Numbered from the stretch's first letter, positions 38,242 through 47,750 are shown. The stretch is DNA of 64,000 nucleotides from JBCCJA01 sp039045975 (GCA_039045975.1 JBCCJA010000002.1:1-64000), one strand, 5' to 3'. Made by a program: numbers and translations. Notes: generated from the sequence alone by a model not told the origin.

Positions 38242-39065
38242 ACGATTTCAACTACCAAGCCCTCGCCGCGTTCCTGCTCGAGAACTCGGGCCTCGTCCTC
38301 GGCGACGGCAAGATGTATCTCGTCGAATCGCGGCTGACGCCGATTTGTAAACAGCTCGGTATCGACGACCTCGACGCCCTCATCGCCCGCCTGCGGGCCG
38401 GCGACCCGGGACTGTCAAAGCTCGTCGTCGAGGCGATGACGACGAACGAAACGTCGTTCTTCCGAGACAAAGGCCCGTTCGACGAGCTGACCGGCACGCT
38501 CGTGCCCGAGTTGCTCGAGAAGCGTCGCTCCGAGCGTCGGCTGCGGATCTGGTGTGCCGCCGGCTCGACCGGTCAGGAGCCCTACTCGATCATCATGTCG
38601 CTGCGTGAGAAGTGCCCCGAGCTGGCCGGTTGGCAGATCGATCTGCTCGCGACCGACATCGACTCGCAGGCGATCGCGCACGCCCAAGAAGGCGTCTACA
38701 CGCAGTTCGAGGTCCAACGCGGCCTGCCGATCCAGCTGCTCGTCAAATACTTCTCGCAGGTCGACGGCGGCTGGCAGGTCAAGCCGGAACTCCGCGACTG
38801 CGTCCGCTGGGAGCAGCTGAACCTGCTCAAGCCGTTCCACCACGTCGGCGACTTCGACGTCATCTTCTGCCGGAACGTGCTGATCTATTTCAACACGGAC
38901 CGTAAGGCCGAGATCCTCGGCCGGATGGTCCATCAGGTCGACGAGGGCGGTTACCTGATCCTCGGCGCCGCCGAGACGGTCATCGGCGTGACCGACGTCT
39001 TCAAACGCTACACCGAATGCCAGTCGGCGGTTTACCGCCCGACGGCCCAGGTCGTCGGCGTCTGA
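38238..39065 (+). CDS. cheR: Chemotaxis protein methyltransferase CheR
   Basis: The 275-residue SAM-dependent enzyme methylates receptor glutamates. It has the helical N-terminal domain (VEAMTTNETSFFRD), the SAM-binding IWCAAGSTGQEPYSIIM and the FDVIFCRNVLIYF motif near the C-terminus. No C-terminal pentapeptide-binding or TPR domain. Coupled to cheB. CheD and CheZ are absent from the operon. Confidence 0.96.
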   Translation: MNDFNYQALAAFLLENSGLVLGDGKMYLVESRLTPICKQLGIDDLDALIARLRAGDPGLSKLVVEAMTTNETSFFRDKGPFDELTGTLVPELLEKRRSERRLRIWCAAGSTGQEPYSIIMSLREKCPELAGWQIDLLATDIDSQAIAHAQEGVYTQFEVQRGLPIQLLVKYFSQVDGGWQVKPELRDCVRWEQLNLLKPFHHVGDFDVIFCRNVLIYFNTDRKAEILGRMVHQVDEGGYLILGAAETVIGVTDVFKRYTECQSAVYRPTAQVVGV

Positions 39066-39129
39066 GGGCGGTTCACTTCCCACGGCTACTCCCGTCGCGC
39101 TAACGTGACCGCGTCCACGGGGAGGGTCG

Positions 39130-40257
39130 ATGTCGCCGCGCCGAGTCATCCTGGTCGACGACGAAAGGGCCGCCGGCCTCGGGCCGCTCGCGTCGACGCG
39201 TCCGACGTTTGCGATCCGCTGCGGGCTGTATACGCCGCTGGAGCGATATCTCGCGTCGCCCGATTTTGAGGTCGTCGGTTTACGCGTACGGCCCGAACTG
39301 GCCGACGTCACGCGAGAGCTCGCACCGCACATCCCGGTCAATCCGGCCGCGGTGTCTGCCGACGACGAGATCGACGGTCGGACGATCGACTTTGGGCCGC
39401 TCGGTGGCGGACTGCACACACTCGAACGCCCCTGGCACGTCGTCGATCGGAACGGTGCCGCCGTCGCGGCGGACATTCGGAGCGGCAAGTTCCCGCAGGC
39501 TGAACTCCCGACGCACGCCACCGCGGTCGGGCCGGCGGAAGACCTCTTCCTCGACCCGTCAGCGACGGTGAACCCCTTCGCGGTCTTCGACACGACCGCC
39601 GGCCCGATCTACGTCGGCCCCGACGCGGTCATCGATTCGTTCTCGAAGATCGAAGGCCCGGCCGCGATCTGCGAGGGGGGCCGCATCCTTTCGGCCCGCA
39701 TCCGCGGCGGGACGACGGTCGGGCCGCACTGCCGCGTCGGCGGCGAAATCGAGGCGTCGGTCTTCCAGGGCTGCTCGAACAAGTACCACGACGGCTTCCT
39801 CGGCCACGCCTTCGTCGGCGAGTGGGTCAACATCGGGGCCGCGACGAATAACAGCGATCTGCGGAACGACTACGGCGACGTGCATGTTCCGATGGCCGCC
39901 GGCGACCGTGTCGAGAAGATCGCGACCGGTTCGAAGAAGGCCGGCGTGTACCTCGGCGACCACGTGAAGACGGCGATCGGAAGTCTGTTTAACACCGGGA
40001 CGACGGTCGGCGAGATGGCCGTCGTCGCCCCCGGCGGTCGCCTGACGCCGAAGTTCGTGCCGCCGTTCTCGCGCATCTGGCACGGCGAAATCGACAACGG
40101 CCTCGACCTCGAAGCGGCCCTCTCGACGGCGAAGACCGCGATGGGGCGACGCGGCAAAGAACTCTCGCGAGCCGCCGAAGACCTGCTGCGGCTGCGGCAT
40201 GCCCAGACGGCCGGTCTACGGCAAAACGTGATCGCTTCAAGAAAGCCCGAGCCGTAA
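39130..40257 (+). CDS. GlmU-like protein with left-handed beta-helix (putative sugar nucleotidyltransferase)
   Basis: The 375-residue protein has an N-terminal half resembling the reduced nucleotidyltransferase domain of the GlmU-related family (ILVDDERAAGLGPLASTRPTFAIRCG) without the GxGTRM loop, then hexapeptide repeats (IYVGPDAVIDSFSKIEGPAAICEG, VGPHCRVGGEIEAS, VYLGDHVKTAIGS). Substrate is not predictable; UDP-GlcNAc or another sugar nucleotide is a guess from the family. Start ATG at 39130 with GGAGGG. The last codons, KPEP and stop, are supplied by a style B palindromic element, so the original C-terminus was probably shorter or different. Confidence 0.75.
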   Translation: MSPRRVILVDDERAAGLGPLASTRPTFAIRCGLYTPLERYLASPDFEVVGLRVRPELADVTRELAPHIPVNPAAVSADDEIDGRTIDFGPLGGGLHTLERPWHVVDRNGAAVAADIRSGKFPQAELPTHATAVGPAEDLFLDPSATVNPFAVFDTTAGPIYVGPDAVIDSFSKIEGPAAICEGGRILSARIRGGTTVGPHCRVGGEIEASVFQGCSNKYHDGFLGHAFVGEWVNIGAATNNSDLRNDYGDVHVPMAAGDRVEKIATGSKKAGVYLGDHVKTAIGSLFNTGTTVGEMAVVAPGGRLTPKFVPPFSRIWHGEIDNGLDLEAALSTAKTAMGRRGKELSRAAEDLLRLRHAQTAGLRQNVIASRKPEP

Positions 40258-40307
40258 GGCGTCGGGGATCGGCCGGTTGCTTCCCAACGCCTTACGGCTC
40301 GGGCTTT
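40242..40307. repeat. Intergenic palindromic element, style B copy 3
   Basis: Arms AAAGCCCGAGCCGTAAGGCG and complement, near perfect over about 25 bases. The left arm overlaps the end of the GlmU-like gene and contains its TAA stop. It is followed 27 bases later by a style A element, forming a tandem pair between convergent genes. Confidence 0.92.
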
Positions 40308-40333
40308 TAAGCCATTAGGCCTTGTGGAAAACA

Positions 40334-40404
40334 AGCCCTCAGCGCCAGCCGTGGAGGACGTAGTTTCGTCGTGCCTACTTCCTCCACGGCTGGCGCCGAG
40401 GGCT
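40334..40404. repeat. Intergenic palindromic element, style A copy 3
   Basis: Arms AGCCCTCAGCGCCAGCCGTG-GAGGA and complement with one mismatch, loop of about 20 bases. It shares GCCAGCCGTGGAGGA with the copy at 18340-18409. It ends 38 bases from the secDF stop. Confidence 0.9.
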
Positions 40405-40441
40405 CGTATGGCTTTTCAACACGGCCGAGCGGTTCTCACGC

Positions 40442-43400
40442 TCACGCCGCCGGCGTCGCGGTCTTGTCGATCAATTCCGGCGTCGGCACTTTGAGTTCGC
40501 GTCCCGACAGCCACAGCAACGCCGGGCTCGCCACGAACAGCGAGCTGTACGTCCCGACGAGCACGCCACAGACGAGGCAGAACGCGAAGCCGTGGATGCC
40601 CTCGCCACCGAACGCGTACAGGATGATCACGACGAGGAACGTCGTGACCGACGTCAGCAGCGTCCGGGCGAGCGTCTGGTTCAGGCTGCGGTCGACGATG
40701 TCGGCCGTCAGCTTCGAGCTGCGGCCCTTCACCTCGCGGACGCGGTCGAACACGACGATCGTGTCGTTCAGCGAGTAGCCGATGATTGTCAGGAACGCGG
40801 CGATGATCGGCAGATTGATTTTGAACTCTTCGAGGCCGAGGACGGTCAGCCCGCCGGCCGCCGCCGTCGCCGCCAGGCCCAACAGGCCGAGCACGATCAG
40901 CACGTCGTGCACGAGCGCGACCACCGCCGCGAGGCCGAACGTGACCGACTCGAACCGCAGCCACAGGTAACCGACGATCGCGACGAGGCTGGCGAGGATC
41001 GCGGTGATCGCCGAGACCTGCATTTCGCCCGCGACGGCGGTATCGAAGCTGTTGACCTCGTCGAAAACCGGCTCGGCGGCGAAGCGGGCCCGTACCGATT
41101 CGAGGGCCTTGCCGAAGTTCTCGGCGGTCACGATCGGGTCGGCCGTCACCGTCAGTTTCGAGAACGACCGGACGGCCGACTCGGCTTTGCCGACGCCCGA
41201 GCCGTCGGTGCCCACAATCGTCAGCAGGGACGCCGCGTCCTCGTAGCCGCCCGCCTCGTCGGCCGTGAGCGCGGCCCCGATGTACCGCCCGAGCGTGTCG
41301 GGCTTGATCTCGTCGTTGCCCCCGAGGGCGACCTCGGCCGTCGGCGTCTCCGCGTCCGCTGTCGTCGTGAAGTCGAAGGAGACTTTCCGGAGCACGAGGC
41401 CCGAGGTCTCGAACGCGTCGACGATCGCCTTCTCGACCGCGTCGGTCGACGCCTCGCCGTCGCCGTCCTTCAGCGACGTCCGCATGCGGAACAGTTTGCC
41501 GGAGACGGCGTTCGTCGCGTCGGCCAGTTCCAGCCGTTCGACCGACACGTCGCCGCCGAAGGCGGCGGCCCCTTCGAGCACGTTCCGCACGTCGGCCGTC
41601 TCGGCCGACTCGGTCAGTTCGAACGTGACCATTGTTCCGCCGCGGAAGTCGATATCGAGCATCTTCACGCCCCGCGTGAAGAACGCCCCGAGCCCGACCG
41701 CGATCAACGCGACCGAGAAGACCGCCGCGAGCGGCACCTTGCCCATGAAGCCGATCGACGTCTGGCCGACGATCCCGGTCATTTTCAGAGACTTGATGAA
41801 CCGCTTCTGGGCGAGCACGTCGAACACGAGCCGGCCGAAGACGAGCGCCGTGAACATCGACATGACGATGCCGATGAACAGAGTGACCGCGAAGCCGCGG
41901 ACCTGATCGGTCCCGATCGCGTACAGGATCACCGCGGTGATCAGCGTCGTGACGTTCGCGTCGACGATCGTCGAGAACGCCTTCTCGAAACCGTTCGCGA
42001 TCGCCGCCTTCAGGCTCGCGCCGCGGGACGACTCTTCCCGGATCCGCTCGAAGATCAGCACGTTCGCGTCGACCGCCATGCCGATCGTCAGCACGATCCC
42101 GGCCAGTCCCGGCAGCGTGAACGTCGCGTCGATGAAGACCATCGCGCCCATGACGAGCACGATGTTGAGGACGAGGCAGAGGTCGGCGACCGCGCCGGCG
42201 ACGAGGTAATAGACGCCCATGAAGACGAGCACGAGCAGGCCGCCGGCCAGGATCGACGTCACCGCCTTACGCACCGTGTCTTCGCCGAGCAGCGGGCTGA
42301 TCGTGAATTCGCTGACCGGCGTCTTCTTGAGCGGGACTTCGAGCGCGCCGGCGTTGAGCACGTCGACGAGTTCGCGGACCTCGGCCTGCGTGAATCGCCC
42401 CGTGATGATGCCGTTGCCGCCCGTGATCGCGGAGTTGAGCGCCGGGGCCGATTCGATTTTGTCGTTCAGCAGCACCGCCAGCCGGCTCTCGAAGCCGTCC
42501 GACTTCGGGCGGTACTTCGTCGTCAGGTTGCCGAACAAGATCGAGCCGCGGGTGTCGAACGTGAACCCGACCGCCGGGCGGCCCGCCTCGTCCGCCGTCG
42601 GGGCCGAGTTGCGGAGGAACTTGCCGGTCACCCGAGCCTCGGCCGCCTCGTAGACGATGAGGAACTGCAGGTCGATCGGCCCGGCTTCGGCGGCGTCGGC
42701 GTCGGTGACGAGGTTGCCGGCCTCGTCGACGCCGCGGAACGCGACGCGTCCGCCGGTCGAGGTCATTTTCGCTTGGCCCGCTTCGTCGAACGCGACGCTC
42801 TTCCATTCCGCGATCACGGTCGGGCCGGAGCGGAGCTTCCGCTCGGTCCCGGGCAGCGTGCGGGCCTGATTGATCAGGTTCGCGTGGTCGACCTCGTTCG
42901 CGAGGATCGCGAACTCGAGCGTCCCGGTGTTGACGATCCCGTCTTTGATCTGGGCGACCTTCTCCGGGTCGGCGCCCGGGACGATCACTTCGAGGCGGTC
43001 CCGGCCGACCTTGCGGACGGTGACCTCTTCCGTGCCCGACGGATTGATCCGCTTCGCGACCGCGCCGACCATGCGGTCCATGACGCGGTCATCGATGACC
43101 TTCTCGGTCGCGTCGCGGTCGACCTCGTAAACGAGGTTGGTCCCGCCCGCGAGATCGATCCCGAGCCGCAGGCAGCCGCGGAACGCTTCGCCGACCGTCA
43201 GGCCTTCGGACGTGCCGACGGCGATGTTGTAGACGAACGGCGTGAGCCCGATCACGGCGGCGAAGAGGATGCCGCCGACGCGGCCGGCGATCTCGGGCAT
43301 CTTCAGGGTTTTGGCGATCGCGTAGCCGAGCGCGATCGGCAGCGCGAAGACCGCGACGACGATCAGCAGTAGCAGCCAGCCGGAGGTCCCGCCGCCGGCG

Positions 43401-43471
43401 TTGACGAGGTCGGCCGCGTCGGCTGCGGGCTCGGCCGCTTGGGCGAGAATCGCGAAGGACGAAAGGTTCAT
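40442..43471 (-). CDS. secDF: Fused protein translocase subunits SecD-SecF
   Basis: The 1009-residue membrane protein combines SecD (to about residue 560, including the large extracytoplasmic domain with DLAGGTNLVYEVD and the helices with GMAVDANVLIFERIREE) and SecF (from about 590, with IDFRGGTMV and GYSLNDTIVVFDRVRE). Both halves keep their signature motifs. It uses proton motive force to pull secreted proteins through SecYEG. An N-terminal Ala-rich extension precedes the first helices. ATG at 43471 follows AGGA. It is third in tgt-yajC-secDF. Confidence 0.96.
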   Translation of the reverse strand: MNLSSFAILAQAAEPAADAADLVNAGGGTSGWLLLLIVVAVFALPIALGYAIAKTLKMPEIAGRVGGILFAAVIGLTPFVYNIAVGTSEGLTVGEAFRGCLRLGIDLAGGTNLVYEVDRDATEKVIDDRVMDRMVGAVAKRINPSGTEEVTVRKVGRDRLEVIVPGADPEKVAQIKDGIVNTGTLEFAILANEVDHANLINQARTLPGTERKLRSGPTVIAEWKSVAFDEAGQAKMTSTGGRVAFRGVDEAGNLVTDADAAEAGPIDLQFLIVYEAAEARVTGKFLRNSAPTADEAGRPAVGFTFDTRGSILFGNLTTKYRPKSDGFESRLAVLLNDKIESAPALNSAITGGNGIITGRFTQAEVRELVDVLNAGALEVPLKKTPVSEFTISPLLGEDTVRKAVTSILAGGLLVLVFMGVYYLVAGAVADLCLVLNIVLVMGAMVFIDATFTLPGLAGIVLTIGMAVDANVLIFERIREESSRGASLKAAIANGFEKAFSTIVDANVTTLITAVILYAIGTDQVRGFAVTLFIGIVMSMFTALVFGRLVFDVLAQKRFIKSLKMTGIVGQTSIGFMGKVPLAAVFSVALIAVGLGAFFTRGVKMLDIDFRGGTMVTFELTESAETADVRNVLEGAAAFGGDVSVERLELADATNAVSGKLFRMRTSLKDGDGEASTDAVEKAIVDAFETSGLVLRKVSFDFTTTADAETPTAEVALGGNDEIKPDTLGRYIGAALTADEAGGYEDAASLLTIVGTDGSGVGKAESAVRSFSKLTVTADPIVTAENFGKALESVRARFAAEPVFDEVNSFDTAVAGEMQVSAITAILASLVAIVGYLWLRFESVTFGLAAVVALVHDVLIVLGLLGLAATAAAGGLTVLGLEEFKINLPIIAAFLTIIGYSLNDTIVVFDRVREVKGRSSKLTADIVDRSLNQTLARTLLTSVTTFLVVIILYAFGGEGIHGFAFCLVCGVLVGTYSSLFVASPALLWLSGRELKVPTPELIDKTATPAA

Positions 43472-43532
43472 CGGTGTGGTCCTGCCGCGGACGCGGCTTT
43501 CAGACGCGGGGCTTCCGGCCGCCGCGGCTCCG

Positions 43533-43874
43533 TTAGGTCTTCTCGGACGCCTCGCCGACGGTGAGCACCGACTGGATGCTCGACCGCAAGAACGGGATCC
43601 GCGTGTTCTCTCCGAATTTCACCGTGACCTCTTTGCCGTCGGCCGAGAGGTTCGCGACCGTGCCGATCATCCCGCCGGAGGTCAGCACGCGGTCGTTCTT
43701 CTTCAACGCCTTGAGCATCGCGTCGCGGCGTTTCTGCTCGTTCCGCTGGGGCAGCCACATCACGACGAGGAACAGCACCGCGATGCCGACGTACGGCACG
43801 AGGTCGATCAGCCCGCCCGGGCCGGGCGGGGCGGCGGCCGGCTCGGCCTGGGCGAGGAGCGACGGCAAGTCCAT
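43533..43874 (-). CDS. yajC: Preprotein translocase subunit YajC
   Basis: The 113-residue protein has one membrane segment (LVPYVGIAVLFLVVMWL, residues 27-43), then PQRNEQKRRDAMLKALKKNDRV and GMIGTV, typical of YajC, which joins SecDF. A longer Ala/Pro-rich N-terminus precedes the helix. Located between tgt and secDF, the arrangement found in many bacteria. Confidence 0.95.
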   Translation of the reverse strand: MDLPSLLAQAEPAAAPPGPGGLIDLVPYVGIAVLFLVVMWLPQRNEQKRRDAMLKALKKNDRVLTSGGMIGTVANLSADGKEVTVKFGENTRIPFLRSSIQSVLTVGEASEKT

Positions 43875-43916
43875 TTCGCGGTCGGACCGGCGGGTGATTT
43901 GAGGAAAGCGGCGACT

Positions 43917-45038
43917 TTAGGAATCGCCCCCCCAGGCGGCAAGGCGGGCGGCCCGGAACTCGGACGCCTGACCGGCGAGGACGGCTTCGCGGAGTTCGGC
44001 CATCAGGCGGTGGTAGAACCGCAGGTTGTGCAGCTGCAGGAGCACGGGGCCGAGCATCTCGCCGACGTGGAACAGGTGCCGCAAATAGCCCCGCGAATGC
44101 CGCGTACACGCCGGGCAGTCGCACTCCGGGTCGAGCGGGCCGGTGTCCCGTTCGTGCTTCAGGTTCTTCATTTTGACGACGCCGGCCGACGTGAACGCCG
44201 TGCCGTTGCGGCCGTTGCGGGTCGGCATGACGCAGTCGAACAGGTCGATCCCGCGGAGGACGGCCTGGATCAGGTCGACCGGCCGCCCGACGCCCATCAG
44301 GTACCGCGGCTTGTCGGCCGGCAGGGCGGGCGTCGTTTCGTCGAGGGTGGCGTACATCTGCGGCGGGGGCTCGCCGACCGACAGGCCGCCGACGGCGTAG
44401 CCGGGGAAGTCGAGCTTCAACAGTTCCTCGGCCGAGCGGACCCGCTCGCCCGGGTCGACGCCACCCTGCACGATGCCGAACAGGGCCTGGTCGTCGCGGG
44501 CCTGGGCCTCGCGGCAGAGGGCGGCCCAGCGGGTCGTGCGATCGACCGCCTCGCGGATCCGTCCGGGCGGCGCGTCGGCCGGCGGGCAGTCGTCGAGGCA
44601 CATGATGACGTCGGCCCCGAGCTTCTCTTGGATGCCTACGGCGGAGGCGGGCGTCAGTTCGAGCGGCGAGCCGTCGATGTGGCTGCGGAAGGTGACGCGG
44701 TCGTCTTCGAGCTTCGCCATGTCGGCGAGGCTGAAGATCTGGAAGCCGCCCGAGTCGGTCAGGATCGGGCCGTCCCAGTCCATGAAGCGGTGCAGCCCGC
44801 CGAGCTCGGCGACGACGTCCGCCCCGGGACGCAGGGCGAGGTGGTAGGTGTTCGCGAGGACTTTTCGGCTGCCGACCGCTCGGAGCTGTTCCGGCAAAAT
44901 GCCTTTGACCGTTCCGAGCGTGCCGACCGGCATGAACGCCGGTGTGTCGATCGTCCCGTGCGGCGTCGTCCAGCGGCCGGCGCGGGCACCTGTCGTCGGG
45001 TCAGTCGCGACGAGTTCGAAGCGGAAGGGCGGGTCCAT
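43917..45038 (-). CDS. tgt: Queuine/preQ1 tRNA-ribosyltransferase Tgt
   Basis: The 373-residue TIM-barrel enzyme exchanges G34 for preQ1 in GUN-decoding tRNAs. Visible: TPAFMPVGT near the N-terminus, LANTYHL, the catalytic-site LTDSGGFQIFSL, GGLSVGE, MGVGRP, the nucleophile region FDCVMPTRNGRNG and the zinc site CDCPACTRHSRGYLRHL. ATG at 45038; no clear ribosome site. It heads tgt-yajC-secDF and is divergent from the small membrane gene at 45120. Confidence 0.97.
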   Translation of the reverse strand: MDPPFRFELVATDPTTGARAGRWTTPHGTIDTPAFMPVGTLGTVKGILPEQLRAVGSRKVLANTYHLALRPGADVVAELGGLHRFMDWDGPILTDSGGFQIFSLADMAKLEDDRVTFRSHIDGSPLELTPASAVGIQEKLGADVIMCLDDCPPADAPPGRIREAVDRTTRWAALCREAQARDDQALFGIVQGGVDPGERVRSAEELLKLDFPGYAVGGLSVGEPPPQMYATLDETTPALPADKPRYLMGVGRPVDLIQAVLRGIDLFDCVMPTRNGRNGTAFTSAGVVKMKNLKHERDTGPLDPECDCPACTRHSRGYLRHLFHVGEMLGPVLLQLHNLRFYHRLMAELREAVLAGQASEFRAARLAAWGGDS

Positions 45039-45119
45039 TTACACTCGGCGGCCGTGGATCCTGGTCCGGGAGAGATACCGGATCTCGTCGGCCCTCGGAA
45101 ACGATCGGGAGTTCCGCCG

Positions 45120-45500
45120 ATGTCTGACGAAAGCCGCGATTCGCTGTGGCAGAAACTCCGTCCGTTCGTCGGGGCGGCGCTCGGGATGACCGTGATGGCC
45201 GGCGGATCGGTGATCGCCGCGGTCGCGATCTGGACGATCCCGACGGAGTGTCTCGAGATCGCCGGCCGGGACCCGCGGCCCGAGTGGGTCGGGTTCCCGC
45301 GGTCGCTCGGCGTCGGATTTTTCGCGGTCGTGATCTCGCCGGCGGCGCTGCTGTTGGCCGGGCTGGCGAAGGCGTGCTCGAAGTCGCCGTGGGCGACACG
45401 GACCGCGTCGATCGGGCTGAGCGCCCTGACGACAACCGCGTTGGTCACCGCGGTCGGCTATGCCTACCTCGGGGCGGTCCTGGGGATCGAACTCCGTTAG
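45120..45500 (+). CDS. Small three-helix membrane protein of unknown function
   Basis: A 126-residue protein starting MSDESRDSLWQKLRPFVGAALGM. Hydrophobic stretches lie near residues 17-38, 62-84 and 98-122. A short extracytoplasmic loop (TECLEIAGRDPRPEW) contains one Cys and a second Cys follows the middle helix. I do not recognise the family. ATG at 45120, codon use like neighbours. It is the only plus-strand gene between tgt and the type II secretion gene. Confidence 0.6.
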   Translation: MSDESRDSLWQKLRPFVGAALGMTVMAGGSVIAAVAIWTIPTECLEIAGRDPRPEWVGFPRSLGVGFFAVVISPAALLLAGLAKACSKSPWATRTASIGLSALTTTALVTAVGYAYLGAVLGIELR

Positions 45501-45528
45501 AGCGACCACGCTCTATGTGTGGCGGCGT

Positions 45529-45547
45529 ATGGACACTTCCTGTCCAT
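45529..45547. terminator. Small hairpin between convergent genes
   Basis: ATGGACA and TGTCCAT form a 7-bp perfect stem with a 5-base loop, 29 bases after the small membrane gene. No T-run follows on either strand. Confidence 0.35.
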
Positions 45548-45613
45548 GAAACGTCTGCGGTTCCGCCGCCGAGACACGCTGTACTTATCCTATGCCTCTC
45601 TCGGGCAGGCCGG

Positions 45614-46648
45614 TCAGAAGTTCGCCGCCTCGTTCAGCATGCCGATGTAGAAGCCGAAGATCCGGAAGATCACGAAGATGATGAACCCGGCGATGACGGC
45701 CCAGATGGCCCAGCCGGCGGCGGCGACGAGGGCGTCGAGCTTGCGGCGGCCGTCGGCCTCGAGTTCCGGCGCGATCCGGTCGAGCGTCTCGGGCACCATG
45801 CCCGAGTGGTCGCCGACCTCGACCATGTGCAGATAGTCGGTCGCGAACAGGCCGGTGCGGCCGAGGGCGTCGGCGAGGTCTTCTCCGGCGAGGACCGACG
45901 CGATCACCTCGCCCCGCGTGCGGGCGTACGCCCCGTTCGACGTCGCCCGGAACGCCGAATCGAGCGAGCGGTCGATCGGCACCCCGGAGTTCATCGTCAA
46001 CGACAGCGTCCACGAGAACCGCGACACCGCGAACGCCCGCAGGCAGCCGCCGAGGACCGGCACGTGCACCAGCAGCGGGTCGAGCGCCTCGCGGCCGCCC
46101 GGGGTCGCGCGGGCGATTTTGAACACGACGAACCCGACGGCCGCCGTTCCCGACGTCAGCCCCAGCCACGCGAGGGCGCCCTTCTCGCCGCTGAGCCCGA
46201 AGCCGAGCACGTCGAACGGCACGCCGCCCTGGCTCTGCGCGATCCAGCCGAGGATCAGAATCAGCAACGCGATCACGAGGATCGCGGCGACGAGTTGAAA
46301 CACCGGGAAGGCGATCGCCCGAAGAAACTCCCGCCGCAGGCGCACCAGGTTTTCGTAATGGTCGGCCAGGCGGGCGCAGACCTCGGGCAGATTGCCGGTG
46401 CGGTCCCCGACCGCCATCAGTTCGGTCGCGAGCGGCGGGAACGAGCCGTCCGCCGCGATCGCGTCCGAGACTTCCTCGCCCCGGGCGACGGCGAGGTTGA
46501 GCTCACCGAAGACGCGGCGGACGCGCCGGTCCGCGGCGCGGCTGCCGGCGACACGCAACGCTTTACGAATCGATACGCCGCTCGCGAGCAGCGTCGACAG
46601 GCTGCGGCAGGCGATCGCGAGGGGGCCGATCGCGACTCGTCGGGACAT
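45614..46648 (-). CDS. Type II secretion system F family (GspF/PilC-like) inner membrane protein
   Basis: The 344-residue protein has two copies of the T2SF domain (first about residues 5-125 with LLASGVSIRKAL and GDRTGNLPEV; second about 200-325 with MNSGVPIDRSLDSAF and GDHSGMVPETL) and three membrane segments, the usual GspF topology. It forms the inner membrane platform that couples an ATPase to pilin or pseudopilin assembly. No other secretion gene is adjacent. ATG at 46648. Confidence 0.92.
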   Translation of the reverse strand: MSRRVAIGPLAIACRSLSTLLASGVSIRKALRVAGSRAADRRVRRVFGELNLAVARGEEVSDAIAADGSFPPLATELMAVGDRTGNLPEVCARLADHYENLVRLRREFLRAIAFPVFQLVAAILVIALLILILGWIAQSQGGVPFDVLGFGLSGEKGALAWLGLTSGTAAVGFVVFKIARATPGGREALDPLLVHVPVLGGCLRAFAVSRFSWTLSLTMNSGVPIDRSLDSAFRATSNGAYARTRGEVIASVLAGEDLADALGRTGLFATDYLHMVEVGDHSGMVPETLDRIAPELEADGRRKLDALVAAAGWAIWAVIAGFIIFVIFRIFGFYIGMLNEAANF

Positions 46649-46771
46649 CGGCGGCGTTCCGGCGGCCAGGGCCGCTCGCTGGCGTCGGCGGGAGGCTTCG
46701 CGACTATGCCCTGAGTTTACGGGGCCGCTCGGCCCGGCGTCAGGGTTCGCGATGCGGCGGGGGACGGCCCG

Positions 46772-47590
46772 ATGGATTTTTTAAAGCTCGGCGGGCGGAA
46801 GGTGCTCGTCTTCGGCGTCGCGAATCGCAAGAGCGTCGCGTGGCGGACGGCGGAGGTGCTCGAGGCGGCCGGCGCGACCGTGCTGTATGTCGTCCGTTCC
46901 GAATCGCGGCGGGAATCGACGGCGAAACTGCTCGCCGGCCGCGAAGTCTTCGTCTGCGACGTCGAACGGCAGGCGGAGATCGACGCGTTGGCCGACGCCG
47001 TCGCCGCATCGCTTGGGCCCGACGAGAAACTGGCCGGGGTGCTGCACTCGCTGGCGTTCGCCGACTATTCGGCCGGCTGGCTGCCGTTCCACGAGACGCC
47101 GCGGCGGGCGTTCCTGCAGGCGGTCGACATCTCGTGTTACTCGCTGATCGCGGTCGCGAACGCCCTGCGGGAGTCGATCGACCCGCAGACCGGCAGCGTC
47201 GTGACGGTGTCGATCTCGACGACCCGGATGGCGGCGGAGAATTACGGCTATATGGCGCCGGTCAAGGCGGCGCTCGACTCGACGGTCTGTTTCCTGGCGA
47301 AGTCGTTCTCGAAGTTCTCGGCGGTGCGGTTCAACGCCGTCTGCCCGGGTCTGCTCAAGACGTCGGCCTCGGCCGGGATTCCCGGGTATGTCGACAGCTA
47401 CCTTTTCGCGGAGCGGGCGACGCTGCGGCACGAGGCGGTCCGGACCGAAGAGGTCGCCGACACGGCCGCGTTCCTGCTCAGCCCGCGGTCGTCGGGCCTG
47501 AACGCGCAGGGCGTCGTCGTCGACGCCGGGATGGCGGTGAATTACTTCGACGAGGAGATCGTGAAACGGTTTGCCGACGGCGGGCGCTGA
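46772..47590 (+). CDS. fabI: Enoyl-[acyl-carrier-protein] reductase FabI
   Basis: The 272-residue short-chain dehydrogenase-fold enzyme carries out the last reduction of fatty acid elongation. It has the FabI nucleotide site (FGVANRKSVAWRTAEVL), HSLAFAD, and a Tyr-x6-Lys catalytic pair in YGYMAPVKAAL, then FNAVCPGLLKTSAS. ATG at 46772 with GGGGGA upstream. It is divergent from the secretion gene and followed by a 217-base gap. Confidence 0.94.
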   Translation: MDFLKLGGRKVLVFGVANRKSVAWRTAEVLEAAGATVLYVVRSESRRESTAKLLAGREVFVCDVERQAEIDALADAVAASLGPDEKLAGVLHSLAFADYSAGWLPFHETPRRAFLQAVDISCYSLIAVANALRESIDPQTGSVVTVSISTTRMAAENYGYMAPVKAALDSTVCFLAKSFSKFSAVRFNAVCPGLLKTSASAGIPGYVDSYLFAERATLRHEAVRTEEVADTAAFLLSPRSSGLNAQGVVVDAGMAVNYFDEEIVKRFADGGR

Positions 47591-47732
47591 CGGCCGGCCT
47601 CGTGGTCGGATCACGTCGTGATGGGATGATTTTCACTCCGGGGATGCTCTCCGAGGTGTCGGGTCGCTTCTTGAAAAGTCAGTCGCACAGCTCGTGCGAG
47701 ACCGGAGTGGCGGTCATCTTGCGGCTGCGCCG

Positions 47733-47750
47733 CCCGACCTGGAGGTCGGG
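47733..47750 (+). repeat. Hairpin in the fabI-GT9 gap
   Basis: CCCGACCT and AGGTCGGG pair over 8 bases with a 2-base loop. Upstream, CACTCCGG (47634-47641) and CCGGAGTG (47702-47709) are inverted repeats. The 217-base gap otherwise holds no gene. Either stem could end fabI transcription, but no T-run is present. Confidence 0.4.
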
